This document shows positions 18,316 through 25,756 of a stretch of 64,000 nt of DNA, piece by piece; the first letter of the stretch is position 1; every line of letters begins with the position of its first letter. Origin of the DNA: Colwellia sp. 1_MG-2023 (GTDB lineage Bacteria; Pseudomonadota; Gammaproteobacteria; Enterobacterales; Alteromonadaceae); the NCBI RefSeq assembly GCF_030546755.1, contig NZ_JAUOPE010000012.1, forward strand, positions 62,001-126,000, read 5' to 3'. Below the pieces are notes generated by a model. It had not been told where the DNA came from. It ran no database searches and worked only from the letters and a program-made list of their open reading frames with translations. The translations under genes and the position numbers were made by a program.

Positions 18316-19416
18316 ATGTTTTCTAAATTATTTTCTTCAAAATCAGTCCCTAAAGAACAGCAATTAGTCATTGAAAAATTTTATCAAGAATATAAAAGTG
18401 ATTTTTTCCCCAACGGAATTTCAACGATTTGTCAATTAGAGCAATTAGCCCTGATTGATGGTCATATAACGCTAACATTGAAAGTCCCATTTGCTTGTGA
18501 AGATGAATTACAACATTTTGCTGAAAAGTTGCTTGAAACGCATCAAATATCAATCATTGTTGATGGCCAACTTGATGTTATTAAAATTAAAAAACATCAA
18601 ATCCCCGGTATTAAAAATATTATTGCCGTTTCATCTGGTAAAGGGGGTGTTGGTAAATCAACGACGACAGTTAATCTTGCCTATGCTTTACAAGCGCTAG
18701 GAGCAAGAGTAGGTATTTTAGATGCCGATATTTACGGGCCGTCTATTCCTAAAATGCTCGGGATAGAAAATGAAAAAGTCACTTCAAATGATGGCAAATT
18801 AATGTCTCCCATTGAAGTAAATGATTTATCGGCTATTTCCATTGGCTTTTTGGTGGATAAAGCCGACGCCACGATATGGCGAGGTCCTATGGCGAGTAGG
18901 GCGTTTGGACAACTTTTAAATGAATGTGCATGGCAAAATATTGATTATTTACTGATAGATATGCCACCAGGTACTGGCGATATTCAATTAACTTTGGCTC
19001 AACAAGTACCCGTTGCTGCGGCGGTTATTATAACAACGCCTCAAGATATCGCTTTAGACGATGCAGCAAAAGGTATTGCGATGTTTAACAAAGTGAATGT
19101 TCCCGTGTTAGGGGTGATAGAAAATATGAGTTATCACCTGTGTGAAAACTGTGGAGAAAAATCACATTTATTTGGCAGTGGCGGTGGTGAGCGATTAAGC
19201 GAGGAGTTTAATACTCAGTTATTAGGTCAATTACCGTTAGATATCTCGATATGTCAGCATGCCGATAGTGGTAGATCGGCATTGCTTGAAAATAGCACTG
19301 GTGATATTGCTATACAATACCGTAGAATAGCCGCCAAAATAGCCGCTGATTTATTTTATCAGTTTGATGTTCGTAGCCCTCAAACGAGCGAAATACTTTT
19401 TACACAAATTGATTAG
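18316..19416 (+). CDS. apbC: Iron-sulfur cluster carrier ApbC/Mrp
   Basis: A 366-residue P-loop ATPase that carries and transfers [4Fe-4S] clusters. Seen: an N-terminal MIP18-like domain (about residues 12-95), the deviant Walker A SSGKGGVGKST at about 107, DADIYGPSIPKMLG, IDMPPGTGDIQLT, and the cluster-binding CENC motif near residue 277. It is divergent from metG, a pairing also found in E. coli. The ribosome site is weak. Confidence 0.95.
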   Translation: MFSKLFSSKSVPKEQQLVIEKFYQEYKSDFFPNGISTICQLEQLALIDGHITLTLKVPFACEDELQHFAEKLLETHQISIIVDGQLDVIKIKKHQIPGIKNIIAVSSGKGGVGKSTTTVNLAYALQALGARVGILDADIYGPSIPKMLGIENEKVTSNDGKLMSPIEVNDLSAISIGFLVDKADATIWRGPMASRAFGQLLNECAWQNIDYLLIDMPPGTGDIQLTLAQQVPVAAAVIITTPQDIALDDAAKGIAMFNKVNVPVLGVIENMSYHLCENCGEKSHLFGSGGGERLSEEFNTQLLGQLPLDISICQHADSGRSALLENSTGDIAIQYRRIAAKIAADLFYQFDVRSPQTSEILFTQID

Positions 19417-19462
19417 CCTTAATCGATTCGTCATTTAATAGAGCAATAAGTGAAAAACAGCC

Positions 19463-20056
19463 ATGAGACTTTGTGATAACGACATAGAAAAATTAATTGA
19501 ACAAGAACGAATTGTTATCTCGCCTAAACCCGATGAAACAATGATTTCAGGGGTGAGTGTTGATATCAGGCTTGGTCATGAGTTTCGTGTTTTTCAAGAT
19601 CATACCGCACCTTATATCGATTTAAGTGGCCCGAAAGAAGAAATGCAAAAAGCGATGAATTCTGTGATGAGTGATGAAATTGTCATTCCAGATGGAGAGG
19701 CTTTTTTCTTACATCCAGGCGAATTAGCATTAGCGGTAACTTATGAATCTGTTACTTTGCCCGACGATATCGTCGGTTGGTTAGATGGTCGTTCTTCATT
19801 AGCGCGTCTTGGCTTAATGGTACATGTAACGGCACATCGCATTGATCCAGGTTGGTCTGGGCAAATTGTTTTGGAATTTTATAACAGTGGTAAATTACCA
19901 TTAGCGCTTCGTCCAAAAATGAAAATTGCCGCACTAAATTTTGAAACTATGTCTGGCAGCGCACAAAGACCATATAACAAGAGGTTAGATGCTAAATATA
20001 AAGGTCAGATGGGCGCCGTCGCTAGTAGAATAAGCGAAGATGAACGCTCAAAGTAA
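19463..20056 (+). CDS. dcd: dCTP deaminase
   Basis: Deaminates dCTP to dUTP, feeding dTTP synthesis. The 197-residue length equals the usual Dcd. Conserved elements: [16 protein letters not shown] at the N-terminus, [20 protein letters not shown] and [14 protein letters not shown] with the catalytic Glu. It follows apbC by about 46 nt and may be co-transcribed. It converges on yvcK, with 33 nt between. Confidence 0.96.
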   Translation: MRLCDNDIEKLIEQERIVISPKPDETMISGVSVDIRLGHEFRVFQDHTAPYIDLSGPKEEMQKAMNSVMSDEIVIPDGEAFFLHPGELALAVTYESVTLPDDIVGWLDGRSSLARLGLMVHVTAHRIDPGWSGQIVLEFYNSGKLPLALRPKMKIAALNFETMSGSAQRPYNKRLDAKYKGQMGAVASRISEDERSK

Positions 20057-20089
20057 ATATCGATGTGGCGTATTAATTAGTAGGAATTG

Positions 20090-21037
20090 TTAAGAATTAA
20101 CTATCTTTGAAAAGTCGTTAACTGATTTATGATCAAGCGGTATCGGCTTCTCTTGGATATTTGCCACACATTGTTCTAATGCGGTTATTAATTTTGCTCT
20201 ATCGTGATAGTGCTCAATATTCTGATTAGCTAGATCACAATTTAATACCGGTAAAATATCTGATTTAACCTCATTACCATTGGCGATAACACTATCGATA
20301 GGTAAACAGCCGATATTCTCTTTTATCCATAATAATTTTTCATCTAAGCTAAGCTTTGAAGAAGGGCTTTTTTCTGGCACGATATTTTCGATAAACACAC
20401 AATGCGCTTTACTATTGTTAATACCATTAACAATATCTCTGACTAATAACGGCGGCACAACACTGGTAAGAAAACTACCAGGGCCTAAAATAATTAAATC
20501 AGCGTTAGCTAACGCTTCATTGCAATGAGATAAGGTTTTAACTAACGGAGCTAACATCAGGTTTTTTGGCATTACTGGCATTTCGTCTACCGATAATTCA
20601 CCAACTCGGCATCGACCTTCAGGATAGAAAGCCATTAGATCCGTGGGCGTTTCTGACATAGGTAAAACAGGCGTTTTAACTCTTAGTAGTCGACGAACTA
20701 ATTTGATCGAGTCAAGAGGACGAGACTGAATTTGGCCTAAAGCAAATAAAATAAGGTTTCCTAAATTATGCCCGCCTAATTCATCTCCACCGTCGAAACG
20801 AAAATCGAAAAGCTGGCTTCCAATTGAGTCTTGATCTACCAATTGGGTTAAACAGTTTCGTAAATCTCCCCAAGCTATGGTACTACTGCGTTTTCTTAAT
20901 CTTCCAGTAGAGCCGCCGTTGTCCGTTGTCGTTACAATACCAGTGAGTTGTTTTTCCAAAAATGAAAGTGTCGATAATACACGACCTAAGCCGTGACCTC
21001 CGCCAATGGCTACAACTTTGATATTTTTTAATTGCAT
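20090..21037 (-). CDS. yvcK: YvcK/CofD-like gluconeogenesis factor (YbhK type)
   Basis: A 315-residue protein of the CofD-like fold. Seen: VVAIGGGHGLGRVLSTL (nucleotide-sugar binding loop), TTTDNGGSTGRLR, AWGDLRNCL, GHNLGNLILFAL and ADLIILGPGSFLTSVVPPLLV. In Bacillus the family binds UDP-GlcNAc and is needed for growth on gluconeogenic carbon and for cell shape. Here it is a single gene, divergent from the tRNA operon. Confidence 0.92.
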   Translation of the reverse strand: MQLKNIKVVAIGGGHGLGRVLSTLSFLEKQLTGIVTTTDNGGSTGRLRKRSSTIAWGDLRNCLTQLVDQDSIGSQLFDFRFDGGDELGGHNLGNLILFALGQIQSRPLDSIKLVRRLLRVKTPVLPMSETPTDLMAFYPEGRCRVGELSVDEMPVMPKNLMLAPLVKTLSHCNEALANADLIILGPGSFLTSVVPPLLVRDIVNGINNSKAHCVFIENIVPEKSPSSKLSLDEKLLWIKENIGCLPIDSVIANGNEVKSDILPVLNCDLANQNIEHYHDRAKLITALEQCVANIQEKPIPLDHKSVNDFSKIVNS

Positions 21038-21334
21038 ATATTATTTTTATAACAGAGAGATAACATTAACTTTACCGCTTTTTATCATGAAAATAAAGTA
21101 AAAGGCTTATTAGGCTATGCATGAAGCGAGGTTTTGCTGTATAAAAAATATTTTTAAACTATCATTATCTATTGTAAAAAGTGTAATGATTAATGAATTT
21201 CACCTACATATTTAAATCATTAAGAAAAACATTGCGATTAAACACTTGAATATACAAAAAATAGTCAAGTTGTCGTTTATATAATCACTTAGTTAACTGT
21301 CTTTAAAAAAATAGCCTTTTATCTAAAATAAGGG

Positions 21335-21363
21335 TTGACAGTGAAAGGGCTGCTGCTTAGAAT
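21335..21363 (+). promoter_or_regulatory. Sigma-70 promoter of the tRNA operon
   Basis: A consensus TTGACA (21335-21340) and TAGAAT (21358-21363) are separated by exactly 17 bp. A GC-rich discriminator (GCGCCTC) follows, as in stable-RNA promoters under stringent (ppGpp/DksA) control. It lies about 80 nt upstream of the tRNA-Ala gene. Confidence 0.85.
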
Positions 21364-21443
21364 GCGCCTCGCTTTCGATGAGTAGCAGTACACTTTTCGA
21401 ATTCTGAAATAAAGGTACTAGGCCACCAATATTTCAGTCAAGC

Positions 21444-21519
21444 GGGGCTATAGCTCAGCTGGGAGAGCGCTTCGCTGGCAGCGAAGAGGTCTGCGGTTCG
21501 ATCCCGCATAGCTCCACCA
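21444..21519 (+). tRNA. tRNA-Ala(GGC)
   Basis: A 76-nt cloverleaf with encoded CCA. The acceptor stem is GGGGCTA/TAGCTCC with one G-U pair; the anticodon arm CTTCG-CTGGCAG-CGAAG gives anticodon GGC; the T arm is GGTTCGATCC. First gene of the tRNA operon. Confidence 0.97.
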
Positions 21520-21601
21520 TATTTTATAGAGGTGTTTGATAACATTTCTTAGATAGTTTTATTGGTTAATTCAGTTATAAAATATTGATTAACTAATTTG
21601 T

Positions 21602-21677
21602 GTCCCTATCGTCTAGAGGCCTAGGACACCGCCCTTTCACGGCGGTAACAGGGGTTCGAATCCCCTTAGGGATGCCA
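21602..21677 (+). tRNA. tRNA-Glu(TTC), copy 1
   Basis: A 76-nt cloverleaf with encoded CCA. The acceptor stem is GTCCCTA/TAGGGAT; the anticodon arm CCGCC-CTTTCAC-GGCGG gives anticodon TTC. It closely matches E. coli tRNA-Glu. The leader differs from that of the other three copies. Confidence 0.97.
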
Positions 21678-21924
21678 CATTTAGCTGTTGTTTTACGTTT
21701 GTCGTAGAGTGATAGTGAAGGGTAAAGTAATCTAGGTCTTACTTTATACCTTGATTGAAAAATCGAAAAACGTTTGACGCTAATTGTTTTAAATGATTAT
21801 TTTGAATAATTAGTTGGAAAGGGTAACCTTTTCAAAAGATTTGCTTTGCATAGAACCACTTAGGATATGTTTATTCTAACGTTTTAGGCAAAACTATCGA
21901 AATATTTCGATAAGCAAGTTTTGC

Positions 21925-22000
21925 GTCCCTATCGTCTAGAGGCCTAGGACACCGCCCTTTCACGGCGGTAACAGGGGTTCGAATCCCCTTAGGGATGCCA
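21925..22000 (+). tRNA. tRNA-Glu(TTC), copy 2
   Basis: Identical to copy 1. It begins exactly 323 bp after it and is directly preceded by a hairpin whose 3' arm touches the tRNA 5' end. Confidence 0.97.
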
Positions 22001-22247
22001 CATTTAGCTGTTATTTTACGTTTGTCGTAGAGTGATAGTGAAGGGTAAAGTAATCTAGGTCTTACTTTATACCTTGATTGAAAAATCGAAAAACGTTTGA
22101 CGCTAATTGTTTTAAATGATTATTTTGAATAATTAGTTGGAAAGGGTAACCTTTTCAAAAGATTTGCTTTGCTTAAGACCACTTAGGAAAGATGTTTTCT
22201 ATCGTATTAGGCAAAACTATCGAAATATTTCGATAAGCAAGTTTTGC

Positions 22248-22323
22248 GTCCCTATCGTCTAGAGGCCTAGGACACCGCCCTTTCACGGCGGTAACAGGGG
22301 TTCGAATCCCCTTAGGGATGCCA
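22248..22323 (+). tRNA. tRNA-Glu(TTC), copy 3
   Basis: Identical to the other copies and 323 bp after copy 2, with the same leader hairpin. Confidence 0.97.
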
Positions 22324-22570
22324 CATTTAGCTGTTATTTTACGTTTGTCGTAGAGTGATAGTGAAGGGTAAAGTAATCTAGGTCTTACTTTATACCTTGA
22401 TTGAAAAATCGAAAAACGTTTGACGCTAATTGTTTTAAATGATTATTTTGAATAATTAGTTGGAAAGGGTAACCTTTTCAAAAGATTTGCTTTGCTTAAG
22501 ACCACTTAGGAAAGATGTTTTCTAACGTCTTAGGCAAAACTATCGAAATATTTCGATAAGCAAGTTTTGC

Positions 22571-22646
22571 GTCCCTATCGTCTAGAGGCCTAGGACACCG
22601 CCCTTTCACGGCGGTAACAGGGGTTCGAATCCCCTTAGGGATGCCA
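22571..22646 (+). tRNA. tRNA-Glu(TTC), copy 4
   Basis: Identical to the other copies and 323 bp after copy 3, with the same leader hairpin. It is the last gene before the operon terminator. Confidence 0.97.
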
Positions 22647-22662
22647 CTTTTAAAGTACAAAC

Positions 22663-22692
22663 AAGCCGACGTAATGTCGGCTTTTTTGTTTT
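22663..22692 (+). terminator. Rho-independent terminator of the tRNA operon
   Basis: A perfect 8-bp stem AAGCCGAC/GTCGGCTT with a 5-nt loop, followed by TTTTTGTTTT. It lies 17 nt after the last tRNA-Glu. Confidence 0.92.
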
Positions 22693-22801
22693 AATTTTTT
22701 AGCTGAACCTAACAGCAATTCGATAAGCTTTACTATTACTACCGTTAAATAGTAAAGCTTAGCGTTTAGTACAGTAAATTTAAAGAATTGTAAAACAACG
22801 C

Positions 22802-24376
22802 TTAAGTTAATTGTCCTTTCACTAAATTAATACTTTCTTCAGCAAAACCTACACCCGCTTCACTGTAAAAGTTAAATACTTTATCTACACCAAATGTTTC
22901 CAAGGCTTCTCGTTCATCGTCGTATCGTGCAATGGCAGCAATCTTACCTTTAAATTTAGCATGTTTTAGTTGAGAGGTAATATTCATAATGTCTTGTACT
23001 GATGGCAGTGCAAGTAGCACTAACTTTATTTGATCTAAATCGATGTTTTCCCAGAAGTCGGCATCTTCAGCGTCCCCTTGATAAGCACGAATATTCATGT
23101 CGTGTAATAAAGCAAGTTTCGTTTTATCTGTATCTAAACCCCAAGCTTGGTTCGGGGTTTGCATTTCAAGCGCCTTATAAGCCCCCATACCAACTCGTCC
23201 CATACCGATAATAACAACAGGAGCGTCACAGGGCTGAACAAAACTATCTTCGGGTAATTTCTCTGGGTGCTGAAAACGATTAAATAAAGACTTATATTGT
23301 GCGTAAAAATCATGAGCATAGTTATATAAAACATTGGTAATGATAAAAGAAATTGAAACCGCTAATGACAATATCACTAACCATTCTTTATCTAACCAGT
23401 TAGCTTTTGTGCTTATTGCGGCAACAATTAAACCAAACTCACTAAAATTTGTTAACGCTAAGGCACTTAAAAATGAAGTTCTCGCTCTTAATCTAAAGAG
23501 GTTAAATGAATAAAAGAACAAGATGAATTTAAAAGGCAGCGTAAGGGTAAGTAATAGCGCAATACCCAACATTTCCCAGGTAGGTAAGGCTGCAAAACCA
23601 ATGGATAAAAAGAATCCTATTAGAAAAATATCTTTAAAACTTAGTAAAGATTTATTGATTTCGGTGGCTTTAGTGTGACTGGCTAAATACATACCTGCTA
23701 ATAAAGCACCTAAATCCCCTTTAACGCTGACTAGTTCAAATAACTCATAAGCGCCAAACGCTAAGAAAAACCCCATAAGTGGGATTAATTCACCATGACC
23801 AACTTTATCGATCAGTTTAGATAAAAGTGGTTTTAATGGGATAAGTAGTAATAATGATACCGCCCAAACTGATGGCGTTTTTCCGGTTGCAGCAACAAGG
23901 AATATTACGGCAAAAATATCTTGCATAACCAATATACCAACCGCGAGTTTACCGTGGCGTGTTTTCATTTCGCCATGATCTTCTAATAATTTCACCACAC
24001 AAACCGTACTACTAAACGATAGTGCGAAAATGATCAAAGCTGACGATTGATAAGTAAGTGATGAAATAAACGGGATGGTGGTGAAGGCTAACACTTTTAA
24101 AAACAAGCAGCCGGCAATTAGCCAAATCAGTGAATGTGAAATACTTCCTGCCCAAACTTCTTTTTTAGCTAGATCTGAAATATTTAATTTTAACCCTATG
24201 GTAAATAACATTAAAGTGATGCCAATATTGGCAAGTTCTAACACTAAATTATCGGCTTGAAATCCTAAAAAGTTCAAAATAAAGCCAGCCAGTAAATAGC
24301 CAATTGAAGGAGGTAAACTCACTAGTTTTGCTATAAACCCACAAGCGAAGGCAAATAAAATCCAAATAAATTCCAT
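22802..24376 (-). CDS. CPA2 cation/proton antiporter with NAD-binding (TrkA-N) domain
   Basis: A 524-residue membrane protein of the KefB/KefC-like class. The first roughly 375 residues hold about 11-12 membrane helices (GYLLAGFILNFLGF, GLKLNISDL, LLEDHGEMKTRHGKLAVGILVMQD). A cytoplasmic Rossmann domain follows (VVIIGMGRVGMGAYKALE, about residues 388-405, then DTDKTKLALLHD and GDAEDADF). Potassium or sodium efflux coupled to proton uptake, gated by a nucleotide, is the family role. It begins 12 nt after tesA on the same strand, so the two are probably co-transcribed. Confidence 0.88.
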   Translation of the reverse strand: MEFIWILFAFACGFIAKLVSLPPSIGYLLAGFILNFLGFQADNLVLELANIGITLMLFTIGLKLNISDLAKKEVWAGSISHSLIWLIAGCLFLKVLAFTTIPFISSLTYQSSALIIFALSFSSTVCVVKLLEDHGEMKTRHGKLAVGILVMQDIFAVIFLVAATGKTPSVWAVSLLLLIPLKPLLSKLIDKVGHGELIPLMGFFLAFGAYELFELVSVKGDLGALLAGMYLASHTKATEINKSLLSFKDIFLIGFFLSIGFAALPTWEMLGIALLLTLTLPFKFILFFYSFNLFRLRARTSFLSALALTNFSEFGLIVAAISTKANWLDKEWLVILSLAVSISFIITNVLYNYAHDFYAQYKSLFNRFQHPEKLPEDSFVQPCDAPVVIIGMGRVGMGAYKALEMQTPNQAWGLDTDKTKLALLHDMNIRAYQGDAEDADFWENIDLDQIKLVLLALPSVQDIMNITSQLKHAKFKGKIAAIARYDDEREALETFGVDKVFNFYSEAGVGFAEESINLVKGQLT

Positions 24377-24388
24377 GTGTAACTAAAC

Positions 24389-25006
24389 CTATTCCATTAA
24401 ATGAGTTAATTGTTTTTCAACATAGTTTGCAATTAAAGGTTGTGCTTTAATATTGGGGTGGATGCCATCTTGTTGCATTAAGTCTGGATCTAACGCAACT
24501 TGTTCCATAAAAAAGGGCAATAATGTGCTATTAGTTTCTTTAGCTACTTCATCAAATACTGCTTCAAACATTTTTAAATACCTTACTCCATAATTTGGTG
24601 TAATTTTAATCTTCATTAAACTAACAGGAATGTTTTTTTGTTTGGCTATGTTTATCATTTGTAACAAATTTTTTTTAATTGATTTAGGTGGGTAACCGCG
24701 TAAGCCATCATTTCCCCCTAACTCAATAATCAAATGGTCGACTTTATTGTCTTTTAATACCCCTTCAAGTCGAGATAAACCGCCGGCTGTCGTCTCACCA
24801 CTAACACTAGCATTTATAATTCTGTAAGGTGATTTTTTAGCGATTAATTGTTCATTTAACAGATGTACCCAGCCTTGTTTTTGCTCCATTCCATAGCCTG
24901 CACTGACACTATCTCCAAATAATAGGATAGAACTAGTTGCCCAACTGGTGGTCATTAAGGTTAAATAGATAAAAAGAAATAAAGCAATAGATGAGTATTT
25001 TTTCAT
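24389..25006 (-). CDS. tesA: Periplasmic acyl-CoA thioesterase I / lysophospholipase / arylesterase
   Basis: A GDSL-family hydrolase of about 205 residues with a signal peptide (SSIALFLFIYLTLMTTSWA). Catalytic blocks are visible: GDSVSAGYG with the nucleophilic Ser, the GGNDGLRGYP block with the oxyanion Asn, and DGIHPN with the Asp-His pair. The start at 25006 puts the signal peptide at the N-terminus; a longer frame to 25063 would only add non-signal residues. Its ATG overlaps that of ybbA on the other strand. The tesA/ybbAP arrangement is conserved with E. coli, where the three proteins are functionally linked. Confidence 0.93.
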   Translation of the reverse strand: MKKYSSIALFLFIYLTLMTTSWATSSILLFGDSVSAGYGMEQKQGWVHLLNEQLIAKKSPYRIINASVSGETTAGGLSRLEGVLKDNKVDHLIIELGGNDGLRGYPPKSIKKNLLQMINIAKQKNIPVSLMKIKITPNYGVRYLKMFEAVFDEVAKETNSTLLPFFMEQVALDPDLMQQDGIHPNIKAQPLIANYVEKQLTHLME

Positions 25007-25754
25007 GAAGGTCCATTCCGAAGTAGAAGCTGAAAGCATATTAAAAGTTAGTTCTCTTACCAAATCAGTTCAGTTAGAAGATAAAACCCTGGCGTTATTA
25101 CAGCCGACAGATTTAACGGTAAACAATGGCGAAACCATCGCGATTGTTGGTTCATCAGGATCAGGAAAAACAACCTTGTTATCTATTTTAGCAGGACTTG
25201 ATTTACCAACGTCAGGGGAAGTTTATCTTAAAAACCATGCATTACACCAGCTTAATGAAGAACAACGTAGCCAAGTGCGAGCCAATCATGTGGGTTTTAT
25301 CTTTCAACAATTCTTATTGATAAACAGTTTAACCGCCCTTGAAAATGTGATGTTACCTGCGGAATTAGCCAATATTGATGAAGCAGAACAACGTGGGAAA
25401 GCGTTATTAGAGAAAGTTGGCTTAGGAGATAGACTTGATCATTATCCGTCTCAACTTTCTGGTGGTGAGCAGCAAAGAGTGGCTATCGCTCGAGCGTTTA
25501 TCGGCGAACCAGATATTTTATTTGCCGATGAACCAACAGGAAATCTAGATACTAAAACAGGCCTACATATTACTGAGTTGTTGTTTGATTTAAATGAGCA
25601 ATTAGGAACTACTTTAGTGCTAGTTACTCATGATCCTAAATTAGCTGCACGTTGTCAGCGACAAGTAGAAATGGACAGTGGTGTACTTACCCAAGCGTCA
25701 GAAAACAGTGTTTATGTTAGTAATGAAAATTCAACTGTCGCAAATGTAGGTTAA
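25005..25754 (+). CDS. ybbA: ABC transporter ATP-binding protein YbbA
   Basis: A 249-residue ATPase of the MacB/LolD-like class. Walker A GSSGSGKTTLLSILAG at about residue 46, signature LSGGEQQRVAIARAF, Walker B ILFADEPTGNLD. It pairs with the YbbP permease, which starts 2 nt after its stop. It is divergent from tesA, with start codons overlapping in CATG; no other ATG precedes the conserved SILKVSSLTKSV region, so this start is likely real. Confidence 0.93.
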   Translation: MKVHSEVEAESILKVSSLTKSVQLEDKTLALLQPTDLTVNNGETIAIVGSSGSGKTTLLSILAGLDLPTSGEVYLKNHALHQLNEEQRSQVRANHVGFIFQQFLLINSLTALENVMLPAELANIDEAEQRGKALLEKVGLGDRLDHYPSQLSGGEQQRVAIARAFIGEPDILFADEPTGNLDTKTGLHITELLFDLNEQLGTTLVLVTHDPKLAARCQRQVEMDSGVLTQASENSVYVSNENSTVANVG

Positions 25755-25756
25755 TT

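Larger units (their letters stand above)
21602..22646 (+). repeat. 323-bp tandem repeat carrying tRNA-Glu
   Basis: Three head-to-tail 323-bp units (76-nt tRNA plus 247-nt spacer), closed by a fourth tRNA. Spacers 2 and 3 differ at only about two positions. Spacer 1 differs from them at one base near its start and in a block of about 40 bases around 21848-21887. The repeat most likely arose by unequal crossing-over. Confidence 0.95.

Noticed and set aside
21602-22646. Regularly spaced repeats that might be a CRISPR array
   Set aside because: Units are 323 bp, contain complete tRNA-Glu genes, and the spacers are near-identical rather than unique. No cas genes are near.
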